This document shows positions 28,801 to 39,745 of a DNA stretch of 64,000 bases, one piece after another. Under the pieces are notes generated by a model. The model saw only the letters and a list, made by a program, of their open reading frames with translations, had not been told where the DNA came from and searched no databases. Position numbers and translations under genes: made by a program. The stretch is taken from assembly GCF_020740795.1 (NCBI RefSeq), contig NC_067282.1, forward strand, positions 126,289,132-126,353,131, written 5' to 3'. Each line of letters starts with the position of its first letter. The stretch's first letter is position 1. Source of the DNA: Apus apus (Eukaryota > Chordata > Aves > Apodiformes > Apodidae).

Positions 28801-31548
28801 AAATCAGAAAGACAAGGTTACAAAGCAAGTGAATTATGATGCTTCTAGAAGAATTTGCACATCCCGTCTATGGAGAGACCAAACTTCAGTGCTCCAGAGG
28901 ATGATGATAACCTCCAGAAGGGTCATTCATATGGGTGGGAAAGCCCTTTCTTGGCCTCTACGAGCAAATAAACATGACTCAGTATGTCTTCTACGTGTTA
29001 ATTTCTATGAGTCTGTAGCAAGGGCCATATATCTGGGTGGGACCTCATATTACTCAAACAGCTATGAACACTTTTTTTTTTTCCCTATTTCTCATGCTGT
29101 CAGTAACCTCTCCGGGCAGAAATTGCTTAATAACGTTAGAGATAAAAGTGAAGATGGGACTCTTGTTCAGTTTCCATACACGGACACTGAAACTTATGAT
29201 GCTCTGCTACTATTGGGTGAACTTTGTGAGTCTGACTGAACAAGAGAGTGAAACGGCAGTCACCAGGGTTTGTGGACAAAGCCCTTACACTGGCAACGTG
29301 GAGAAAAGGTGCTTAGTGGGAAGGACTTACCTGTGTGCTGTCTTCAGTACTGATTTTTCTTAGCTAAACGAAACATCCCAATATCCTTCTAATATCATTC
29401 TTTCATGTTAACTGGTAAAGCTATAGGAATCAGAGAAGTGGATCAGATATATTTCATGAGGAGCCAGTGAGGAAAAAGGAAAAGCTGCAAGTGAATGTAT
29501 CTGTATTTGGGACCATGATTCTTAACTCTAAGCAGTCCTTCTACATGCATCTCACACAACATCACGTCACAGAATTTCTAGATATTTATCTTTCTGATTT
29601 TGCCTCTTTTCTATCTCTTTGTTTCAATGCGTGTTCTGTGACAAAGAATTTGGCAGAACAGTAAGTAGGTGAAAGCTGGTGGGTATCAGAGTGGCCATAC
29701 TCCCTTTGAGAGGCTGAGTCTGGCATAGTCATCACACAACTGGCAGGGTTTTAAATAGTTAGGGCGACAACAAAACTAGGTGGACTTCACTCGAGAGAAA
29801 GCAATGATTAATCTGTTCCTTTTCTGTCACTCATAAGACTGTTTGGAGCTGCTCAAGGAACTTTCAGCACTGAGCTTTTCTTTTGCAAGCACTGAGGGAA
29901 TGCTCAGTGGTGACCAAAACCTCCATCAGAACTAGACTTTACAACTGTAGGGCACCATCAAGGATGGAGCTAACTTTCTTTACAGCAGCACATATGGTGC
30001 TGTGGTTTAGCCTGGTGAGCAAAACAATGTTGATAACACACCACTGATTTAGCTGTTGCTGAACAGTGCTTGCATGGCATCAAGGCCTTGTCTGTTTCTG
30101 ACTTCGCCCCAGTGAGTAGGCTGGGGGAGTGGGGGGCAGCACGTGAGATGCTGGGAGGGAACATAGGTGGGACAATGGACCTGGACTGACCACAGGGATC
30201 TTTCATATCATCTAATATGTTACTCACCGAGAAAACCTTGGGGGATTTTTTTCTGAAGTTGCTGTTGCTTGAGGACTGGCTAGTCATCAATGTACTGGTG
30301 GTGAGTGATTGCCTCTTCACCATTTGGGTTGTCTTTTCTTTTTTTCCCCTTCACTTACTAAATTGTCCTTATTTTGATGCATGAGTTTTCTTCCTTCTGC
30401 ACTTCTAATTCTCTTCCCCAACCCATGTGATGGGGAGAGGAGAGAGCAAGCAGCTCTGTGATGCTTAACTGCTTGCCAGGGCATCTCATGTCCATAGGTA
30501 GTCTAGAAAGCCACCTTACTTGAGTATCCACAGGTAAGCTGCTAAAAAAGTCTTGTAAGAAAGCTTCAAGAGACTCTGGAGATATGGGATTGCTCTGCCA
30601 GGATCTTCATGATTCAGGCCCTATGGTACTATGCAAATAGTATCTCCAACACGCTAACTCTCCTCCTGCCACTGGCATGGAGCAGGACTGTGATATAAGA
30701 AGCTGTGGGTTTAAGTCACAGTGAGTGCTTTATAGTATTTGTCATAGCAGAGGTGGGACAATCTTCAGGGACCTATCAGTAACCTTGATAGCACAGAACT
30801 TGAACAGTCATAGCATTGTATGCAGGTGTGGGGGACACCTGATACAGGTGTGAGACAACTCTGTAAGGGAAGACATTTAGGGAATGCAGCTGAAGCAGGG
30901 GGTCCCAGCTACCTTCTCCCAGGCAGGACAAGGAGGAGCCGCACCAGCCACAGCAATGTTATGGATAGTGTTCTTTCCATCTGAATAGATCTTAAGAAAC
31001 ATGAGGATTAAAAGGTGGGTATGGGGCTGAGCAGTGTTTGTGAGCAGTGGATGGTAGAAGTGGAAAACAAATGAAACAGAAAATGAGATGGAGTAGCAGA
31101 GAATTTTGAGGGTGGAGGGACAGATCTTATAGCCAAAAATCTAGCTGGGCTGCTATGGTTCACTCAAAGGAGTACACTTGATGGGGTCAATTCTAAATGC
31201 TCATCAGATACAGTTATGAAAGTGGCCTGAAAATAATCTCAAACTACCCAAATAGTCTTAGCCCTAGTGCTGTGGATTAGGCATTCACTGATCAGGATGC
31301 TGCTATGAAAAGACCCCACTATTGGGCAGAACAATAATCCAGATGGAGTCAGAAGCAGAGGGAATTATGATACCATGTTTCAGCAATCTGCACTGTTACA
31401 ATTTTCCTGTCTTACATTAGGAAAGTTGTCCTTGTTTAAGCCAGGATGAAGCCAATTTTCCTTTTACTGATTTTTTTTTTTTTTTTTTTAGAGAACTCTC
31501 TTTTAACTAACAGCAAGTTTTCCAGCTAGTAAACTGGTAACACTGGAA
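28801..31548. other. Intergenic, nothing recognised
   Basis: 2.7 kb without recognised genes. A 136-residue open frame at 28829-29239 has no motif. A 19-nt T tract lies near 31.48 kb. Confidence 0.45.
31471..31489 (+). repeat. Poly(T) tract
   Basis: Nineteen consecutive T just left of an ERVL-like LTR. Confidence 0.95.
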
Positions 31549-32183
31549 TGTTTCTGTTGCTGCTGGGACTTCGAGGTCACTTCACTGTACTTGTTGAAAC
31601 CGTGACCTCTGAAGCTAGGGGAGCAGAAGAGTCATATCTGTGACCCTTCCGTAGGGAGGAGTGGACTACATGGACAGCAAAATTGACCAAAGTATTCCAT
31701 TCCATATAACTACATAAACTCGGTGTAAGGTCAGAGATCACGGAAGTGAACTTTCTTCCTGCTTCTTCTTCCCTTGTCTTCCATTCATGGCTGGTGCCCA
31801 GGGAGGACTCCGTCTGTCCATCCCCACTGATCCCCAGGCCCGTGCATTCCTGACCCTCATCACTCTCCCCTCAGCTCCTGTCTGCTCTGCCACTCTCTCT
31901 GGCAGCTCCGGGACATTTTGGAACTGCTCACAGCTCAGGAGATGTCATGGGAGTTGCTGGGGTTGGGGGAAGGCAATAGGGTTTTGCATACTCCTAAACA
32001 TATTTGTATATAATTGTACGTATTTTCTTTTGTCATTAGTATTTAATTAAAGCTGCCTAGTTCAGTTTTCAATCCAGTAATTCTCTCTCTTAATTCTCTC
32101 CTTCCCTACCTGACAGGAGGGGGAGGGGATTGACAACATTGTTGTTGCTGGTTCAGTTGCTGATCCTGAGTCAAACCGTGACA
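31549..32183 (+). mobile_element. ERVL-type avian LTR
   Basis: Contains the hallmark 3' half of avian ERVL LTRs: AT-rich ttgtatataattgtacgt, then ATTAAAGCTGCCTAGTTCAG, a pyrimidine-rich ctctctcttaattctctcc run, and the end gtcaaaccgtgaca. The start is placed at TGTTTCTG by the TG rule. No internal ERV genes follow, so it is probably a solo LTR. Borders approximate. Confidence 0.55.
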
Positions 32184-32985
32184 GAAGTCATGCACGATGC
32201 TGACAAGGAAACCCTGCCAGATCTCACAGTTAGCACAAATTGCAGATTTGGAGGCTAATGCAGTTACCACTTGTTTTGTAAGACAGGCAGGGTTGCTGGA
32301 CAGGGAACATACCCATCTGCACCTCCTTTGACACTGCCTACAGCCCAGGCCACAATCTACCTTCATCAGAGACCCTTAAAGTGAGACACTCTGCCTCCCA
32401 CCCCCATGGCTAAGGTTTAAGAGTGAACAGAAATATCATTTGGCAAGAAAACTGCTCATTTAACCAGATCCATGGTAGCAATGGATGCAGAACAAACAAG
32501 GTAACATCAATGCAAAGCACTGTGGCTCTGCATCACATCTCTGGAGCTGCAGATCAGGAAGCAAAGCTGAACCAGGCTCACAGAGCCACTTTGTGAAGAT
32601 AAAGCTCTGGCTGCTCTCTGGGTCTGTTCAGAGCTCTGGAATGCCTTCAGGTGAACATCCAGATGTGCAGTGGCACATACAGAGCATGCTGGCATAGGAG
32701 CTCCTATCTGCTGAAGGAAAAGTCCAAGCCGAAACAGTGATGGACCTCCAACCCCTTCAGTGCCTGACAGGTCTCATCCTCAGCAAGGATGCTGCAGGAA
32801 AAGAGACAATGTCTAGCAGCACCTTTTTTCACTCAGGAAACAGACTGAGAAGAGCAGTCATCATGCTGTGTGGCAGGACACAGACTTGGGCTGGAGATGG
32901 AGTAGATGTGAACAGACCACGTAGCCAAAATGGGGTGCTGAATGCGGCCTTACACTATGCATCATCAATAACTTCTAAATGACTG

Positions 32986-33035
32986 AGTTTAAGCACCAGT
33001 TTCAGTCCACAGTTTAAGCACCAGTTTCAGTCCAC
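32986..33035 (+). repeat. Perfect 25-bp tandem duplication
   Basis: Two identical adjacent units beginning AGTTTAAGCACC and ending TCAGTCCAC. Confidence 0.95.
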
Positions 33036-33463
33036 AGTAGACTAAAATGTCACATGCCTCAAGCAGGAAACAGAAAGTCCACAATGCATAAGGGACTAGC
33101 AGTGACCACAGAGGTGCCACCTGGGTCTGAATTCAGGCATTTCTGTTTCTCTGTGTATGAGAACCACAAGACATCCAAGTATGAAACATCACCACTCAGG
33201 TCCCAGGTCTTTTCCCAGCCTCATATGCATGTGCCACATGGTTAAATGGCAGTGGTCCAGCCAGGTATGGCAGCAAAAAGACATTCTCCTGTTTCATGAC
33301 TTTGTTTTTGCCTCTGCCATATCAAAAGAGACAGCTTCTGCTTTCAAAGTTACTATTGAGAAATACGCCTCAGCTGCATTACTGATATTTGGCCTATCGG
33401 GTCTCATGTGGTATTTTTACTGTTACATTAGATACAGCATTCTGTATTACATGTTCTCATTCT

Positions 33464-33478
33464 CACACACACACACAG
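33464..33478 (+). repeat. (CA)n short microsatellite
   Basis: Seven CA units. Confidence 0.85.
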
Positions 33479-33509
33479 GGAGAACTGAGCTGAATGTCAG
33501 GTCTGTTAT

Positions 33510-33705
33510 TCATAGAATCATAGAATAGTCTTACAGAGACGTGGTTGGAAGGGACGTTAACAATCATCTAGTTCCAACCCCCCTGCATGGGCAGGGACAC
33601 CTCTCACTAGACCAGGTTGCTCAAAGCACCATCCAATCTGCCTTTGAACACTTCCAAGGATGGGGCTTCCACAGCTTCCCTGAGTAGTCTGTACCAGTGT
33701 CTAAG
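33510..33705 (-). repeat. CR1 LINE 3' fragment
   Basis: Plus strand shows the complemented tail TCATAGAATCATAGAATAG, then GGTTGGAAGGGACGTTAACA and CTTCCAAGGATGGGGCTTCC. Confidence 0.93.
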
Positions 33706-35815
33706 CTCTTGCTTACTGTTTGACCACAGATTGATTTGCTAGGCAAATGTGACTCAAAAAGAATAGCTTGAAATAAAAATTGCATCATAGTATTATAGAT
33801 AAGTAGAATCTAGGCAACTGACCAAGTGTCCAGAGGCACTGTTTTCTGTGACCAAAGCACAGTAGCTCTTGCCAGACACTGCCACAAGGTGCTACAAGGG
33901 TACAGCTACAGGGCCAGTTGCTCCCTAAGAGGTGAGGAGTTCAGTCAAACAAGACAAGGCAGACAGCAAGGAAGGAGCCTTGCTAACCAGGGCCCATACC
34001 AGTGTACCCAGAAAAGGGAATCAGACAGGCCAAGGACTACCAGTAAGGATCAGCCAAGAGTCCAGATTTTCAGGCAGGTTCATACTGATAAGGCAAGTCC
34101 TAGGTCAAGCTGGGAAGTCATCCCTCAGGTCAGTATCAGGTCCTGTGACGACAATCAAGACTGCACACAGACATAGTGGTCACCTGGTTGGTCCATGGAG
34201 ATGAATCAGGTCTGAGGTCAACCCAGAAAACCAGTTCACAGGTCAGGAAACAGATAACAGGATCCACGGCTGGCACTGGGCGTGAACATGGGCATGAGTG
34301 TGAGAGCTGGAGAAAAGCACACCCATGTCATAGCTCAGGCAGGGACTAATAGTACAGACCTGAGACTAAATGGAGCCCCTGGGCCTTCTGTAGGCATTGT
34401 GTAAGTGGAATTTTTGTTATTAAAACAATTGGGGTTCTTGCTTGCTGGTGACATAGGAATGTCACAGCTTTGCTGGTGCAAAGAGGCTGAGTGTGATAAA
34501 CCAAGGGCAAGAGGACAATATAAATATGAATTAAGCATAATGAGCCTTGGCATGGACAGTGGATCCACAAGCAACGGAACCATTCCCAAAGTTGCTGGGA
34601 AGGTATGTTTGATGAGCAGCCTGTGCCAACAACTAGCTACAAAGATCTTTAGCAGCAGAGATTGAGGGGTCACACTTGGTGGCCCTTAAAGGGCCCCAAT
34701 AAGCCCTTAAACTCATAAATTGAGTTTAGTGGGTTTACACTGCCTGTGTTTCTCTTCCACCCATGACAACTTGTGTGATCCATTTTCTCTACTTCTTTAA
34801 GACCAGCTTGAAAGCATCAGCTCCTGAACTTGCAAGATATAAAGATGTATCTAAACAAGAGACTTATGTACCAAAGTGGATGTTGCTTAATTAAGGAGTG
34901 CTGCCATTTTGTAACAGGTTGTCCCCTCAGTTGGCATAAGCCAGTTTCTCTTTAGGCTAGACTGGTCCAAAAACTCTGAGTAATTTTATTGATTCTGTTA
35001 AAAGATTAGCAGTACAAATGAGGAAAGAATCAGGCCAAAACATAGCTTTTGAGTTTAATGACTAAAATGGTTATAAGCTGATAAATATTTGTTCTAGCCT
35101 TGCAAAAATAACCTAGCACCAGGAATAGGGGATGGAGAGAGGTTCTATTCCCAAGCACTCTTTACAGACATCAGGGCTGGTACCTGTGCATAGCACAGAG
35201 GAGAAAAACACTGGACAACAGAGCAAACAACCCAGCTTGGCTACTGCAAGAATACATCTGCATTCCTGCAATTTCTTGTGCAACCTGATGTGAGTTGCTT
35301 TTCAAGGAGTTTCCAGTGGATACACCTAATGGTCTAGTTCCAGAACTGGCTAGTGGATAAAAATACTTTCTTTCCTCTTTTAGTCAGCTGAGTGGATGTA
35401 CCAAAATGCAATGACCATGGATACTGTAACTATCATTCCACAGTCACACCACTTGGTGGATAGAGGATTTGCTTCTGTTGAATGGAGCTCTTCTAAGATC
35501 AAGTGCTGCTGTCAGTTACATGCTATAGCTCCCACTGGGTCCCTGGACATTCTCTAGGCTAGGACAGTCTTTTGAATGCAGACAAGTGTTTCAGTGATTA
35601 ATTATGAGACATTAGTATAGCAAAAACTGACAAATTGTGGTTATCTGATCAGTTTAAAAGAAAGGCAAGTACGTATTTACATGGCATGCTGCCACATTCT
35701 GGAATCTGCTGCCCCAATAAGCTATGGACACAGATGACAGGACAGCAGCAAAAGAGGTCTGAGAAATTAAAGGTAACAAATCCATGAACAGGCACTAAAG
35801 GGAAAATGCAAGACT
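33706..35815. other. Intergenic, nothing firmly recognised
   Basis: A stretch around 33.9-34.3 kb is rich in loosely repeated CAGGTC/GGTCAG words, but no family was recognised and no gene is seen. Confidence 0.4.
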
Positions 35816-38067
35816 CAGCTGGCCAGGGCACACTGTTGGCTCATGTTCAGCTTACTGTGGACCAGAAACCCCAGATCCCTCTCTGCAGGGCATCCCTCCA
35901 GCCTCTCGCTCCCCAGACTATATGTATATCCAGGGTCACCTTGTCCCAGGTGCAAAATCCGGCACTTCTTGTTAAGCTTCACACAATAGCATGAATTGCC
36001 AGTAGGCAATTGCACAGCTCTTTAATTTGTCCAGAACCCTCTGCTGGGCCTCTCTGCCCTCAAGGGTGCCAACCACTCCCCCCCAGTTTGGTGTCATCCA
36101 TGAACTTAATAAGAAGGCCTTCAAGTCCTGCATCTAAGTCATTTATGAATATAGAGTACTGGCCCTAGGATGGATCCCTGTGGAACCCTACTAGTGACTG
36201 GTCGCCAGCCTGATGTGATCCCATTAACTATGATCCTTTGAGCTTGACCCATTAGCCAATTTCTCACCCAGTGCATTATGTGTTTGTCCAGCTGGATGCT
36301 GGACATTTTGTTTAGAAGGATACTGTAAGTGACAGCATCAAAGGCCTTCCTGAAATCTAGAAAGATTACATCAACTGGCTTCCCTTGGTCAACTAGGTGG
36401 GTAACCTTGTCATAGGAAGAAATCAAGTTAGTTAAGCAGGACCTTCCCCTAACTAAGCTGTGTTGGCTGGGACCAATGACTGTGTTGTCTTCTAGGTATT
36501 TTTCAATAACTCCCAGAATAATCTTCTCCATAATCTTACCAGGCACTGAGGTGAGACTAACAGGTCTGTAATTACCAGGGTCATCCCTGCTGCCCTTCTT
36601 GAAGATTGGGACAACATTTGCCAACTTCCAGTCAACTGGTACCTCTCCAGATTCCCAAAAACACTGAAAAATCATTGAGAGAAGTCTCGCTATGACCTCC
36701 GCTAGCACTTCAAGTATCCTCAGATAAATCCCATCAGGCCCCATCACCTTATAAAGATCCAGCTGGAGCACCAAATCCAGCAAAAGGCCAGGGTTGATGG
36801 GGAGATTATAATTTGCACAGTCATGGTTCTCTAGCCCAGGGCTCTGAGGGTGCTCAAGCCCATCATCAATGTTGGAGACAGGATGAAGAAAGCATTAAAT
36901 GTCTCTGTCTTGTCTATATCTCTGTTTATGAGGTGTCCATGGGCCAATGTTATTTCTGGCCTGCTTTTTGCTATTAACGTATTTTTAAAAACCCTTTTTA
37001 TTATCCTTCACAGTGCAGACCAGCCTCAACTCTAGTTGACCTTTAGCTGCATGGATTTCTGCCCTACAGTGGTGAACAGCAACCCTATAGTCCTCCCACG
37101 TTATCTGTCCTTCCTTCCACTGGCCATACACCTTCCTTCTGTGCCTTAGTTCTAGTAGGAGGTCCCTGCTCAGCCAGGGTTGTGGCAGTTAAGACATGGA
37201 CTCCAGGATGAGAAGCAATGGAATTGTTTATTATGAGAAAAATGGTCCCTTATATACTTTTACAGTGGGAAATGAGAATAAGCAATCAGGGTACAGAGAG
37301 CATAAACGGCACTCACACCTGCTCCATAGCACATACACAGACCTTGGGTTCCCAGGGTGTAGCCGGTCATGCACCAGACACACGATAAACAGTGTTCTGA
37401 TTTTTGTCAACATTCATAGTGCTGTTTACAGCAAGCCCTGGCCCTTAGCTGGTCTCGTATTGTTTTATTTACTTCTTTACAGATAGAGGAGGCCCTTTTT
37501 CTTTTCCCATGGCTATTCTCCACACATGGTGGCCTTCTACCTTGCCTGTTTGACTTCCAACATTTTGGAATTGCCTGGTCTTGTGCTCTTAGGAGGTGGT
37601 GCTTAAAGAGTGACCAGTGCTGTTGGACCCCAGCACCCTGAAAAGCTTTTTCCCAGGAGACCCTACCAGGCAGTTCCCCAAGCAACCTGAAGTCTGCTTT
37701 CCTCAGGTCCAGAGTTGAGGTCCTACTGTTAATTTTCCTCCTATTATCAGAGATGTTAAACTTGACTGCTTCATGGTCACTGCGGCCAAGGCAGCCACAG
37801 ACCTTCTCTGTTTACAAGGAACAAATCAAGGAAGGCACCTTTCCTGGTTGGTTCTGTCAACATCTGTACCATAAAATTATCATCTAGATAGTTTAGGAGT
37901 CTTCTGGACCTGTTTGTACCAGCTGTGTGGTGCTCTGAATTGATATCTGGCAAATTGAAGTCCCCCATGAGAACAAATGCAGATGACTTGAAGGTATCCC
38001 ATAGTTCCCTACAGAATGACTCATCAGTTTCCTCATCATGATTGGGTGGCCTATAGCAAACTCCCTT
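35816..38067 (-). repeat. CR1 LINE, endonuclease to RT, split by a solo LTR
   Basis: Read on the minus strand: [10 protein letters not shown] and [11 protein letters not shown] (endonuclease), then the linker region, then FKKGSRDDPGNYRPVSLTS, VDVIFLDFRKAFDAVTYSIL and SRVPQGSILGPVL (reverse transcriptase), ending near 35816 in KCRILHLGQGDPG...ERDLGFLVHSKLNMS. The 3' tail is missing on the left. The right end joins directly to APOBEC-like sequence at about 38067, so the element inserted into that exon. Interrupted by an LTR at 37181-37526. Confidence 0.9.
37181..37526 (-). mobile_element. Compact solo LTR, alpharetrovirus-like layout
   Basis: About 346 bp, TGTGGCAG...CCACACA in plus orientation. 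On the minus strand a TATATA box (37255-37247) is followed within about 20 bp by AATAAA (37232-37227) and then only about 46 bp of U5-like sequence. This very short R/U5 spacing is typical of avian alpharetrovirus-type LTRs. It splits the CR1 between CTCAGCCAGGG and GGCCTTCTACC. A clean target duplication was not established. No coding remnants. Confidence 0.65.
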
Positions 38068-38409
38068 GTCTATGTAATGAAGCTGTGATACATATATGTC
38101 TGTTTTCACATAGGAGGGCTTCTTTAAACAATCCTCTATTTTGAAACAGCAGGGTGGACAAAGGCTCCAGGACAAGTACCAGGTGATGGAACAGTTGATA
38201 TAATTATTGGATCTTCTAATCTTACAGATCTTCTCCAGGAAGTAGACTTCAGTATGCTCATAGTAACTTTAATTTTTGATCCAGAGTATCCAAGGTGTGC
38301 CGGTCTCACCCCACTGCAGTTTGCATAGCAGGTATGCCTCCCCCTCTATTTCTATTATGTTATTTGGAAGTTAGTGCCTATTAGCTTAGATTTCTTTAAA
38401 ACATTTTTA
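38068..38409 (-). pseudogene. APOBEC1-like catalytic-exon pseudogene
   Basis: On the minus strand, from a degenerate acceptor at 38410-38412 the reading changes frame and then gives EIEGEAYLLCKLQWG, WILWIKN, a TAA stop (38271-38269), [32 protein letters not shown] and [11 protein letters not shown], where CR1 sequence begins. HTE keeps the histidine and glutamate, and CPPC keeps two cysteines, but the proline before the first cysteine is leucine. It is a second local APOBEC1-family copy with a stop, a frameshift upstream and a CR1 insertion, hence dead. It is not a recent copy of the 22.7-kb exon: the residues differ throughout. No further exons of it were found. Confidence 0.82.
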
Positions 38410-38476
38410 CTGTTAGGGAACATACATTTATGAAATAAGTATATAATATGTACACAATATATACAATGTGTGTGTG

Positions 38477-38532
<56 letters not shown>
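38477..38532 (+). repeat. (GATA)14 microsatellite
   Basis: Fourteen perfect GATA units just upstream (minus-strand sense) of the APOBEC1-like pseudogene exon. Confidence 0.97.
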
Positions 38533-38694
38533 CAGGGAATATAGTGACAGTGGTTAAAGTTTATCAAAGAAATATTGAATTCCCAATATTCAAGCCAAAT
38601 CAGTTAATCTAATGCTTACAGAAGGTATATTTAAGGTTTTGGAAAGCAGTGTTAGAACAGATTACAGAGATCTGATTTGTTCTAAGGTATCTGT

Positions 38695-39745
38695 CACAGA
38701 AACATAGAATCACAGAACCATTCTGATTGGAAAAGACCCTTGGGATCACTGAGTCCAACCATCATCCCTACTCTACAAAGTTCTGCCCTAAACCATATCC
38801 ACCAACACCACATCCAAACGACCCTTAAACACATCCCTGGGCAGCCTATTCCAGTGTCTAACCACTCTTTCTGTGAAAAAAAAATTTCCTAATGTCCAGT
38901 CTAAACCTCCCCTGTTGCAGCTTGAAGCCATTTCCTCTTGTTCTGTCGCTAATTACCTGTGAGAAGAGACCAGCACCAACCTCTCTACAGTGACCTTTCA
39001 GGCAGTTGTAGAGACTGATGAGGTCTCCCCTCAGTCTCCTCTTCCTCAAACTAAACATTCCCAGCTCCTTCAATCATTCTTCATAAGATTTATTCTCTAG
39101 GCCCTTCACCAGTTTTGTTGCCCTCCTCTGTCCTAGCTCCAGCACCTCGAGATCTCTCTTGAATTGAGGTGCCCAAAACTGGACACAACACTCCAGGTGC
39201 GGCCTCACCAGTGCTGAGGACAGGGGGACAACCACCTCTCTCCTTCTGCTGGTCACACTGTTTCTAATACAAGCCAGGATGCCATTGGCTTTCTTGGCCA
39301 CCTGGGCACACTGCTGGCTCATATTCAGCCACTTGTCAATGAGAACCCCCAGGTCCTTTTCTGCCAGACACTTTCCAGCCACACTTCCCCAAGCCTGGAG
39401 CATTGCCTGGGGTTGTTGTGGCCCAAGTGCAGGACCTGGCACTTGGCCTTGTTGAAGCCCAGACCATCAACATTAGCCCAACGATCCAATCTATCCAAGT
39501 CTCTCTGTAGAGCCTCCCTATCCTCATGCAGATCAACACTCCTGCCTAGCTTCGTGTCATCTGTGAACTTACTGCTAATGCGCTCCGTATGTCCTTATCA
39601 AGATCATCACTAAAGATGTTAAACAGAAATGGTCCCAACACTGAGCCCTGAGGAACACCACTTGTGACCAGCCCCAGCTGGATTTGACTCCATTGACCAC
39701 CACTCTTTGGGTCCGACTGTCCAGCCAGTGCTTGATGCAACAGAT
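38695..39745 (-). repeat. CR1 LINE 3' half
   Basis: Minus strand gives the RT blocks [37 protein letters not shown] and [20 protein letters not shown], then the 3' UTR; the left end is the complemented tail (ACATAGAATCACAGAACC). Of a different subfamily from the 14.6-kb copy. Confidence 0.93.

Larger units (their letters stand above)
32184..33509. other. Intergenic with a 25-bp tandem duplication
   Basis: No gene recognised. The only clear structure is the duplication at 32986-33035. Confidence 0.5.

Noticed and set aside
28829-29239. 136-residue open frame on the plus strand
   Set aside because: No family resemblance; it crosses a T-tract giving a run of F residues, which argues against a real protein.
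35640-35815. Sequence left of the broken CR1, examined as the remainder of the APOBEC1-like exon
   Set aside because: No GLxxL-xxGV or similar exon-end motif and no phase-1 donor was found; the rest of that exon seems deleted.
36139-36783. 214-residue reverse-transcriptase-like open frame
   Set aside because: It is the RT domain of a CR1 LINE missing its 3' end and split by an LTR, not a host gene.
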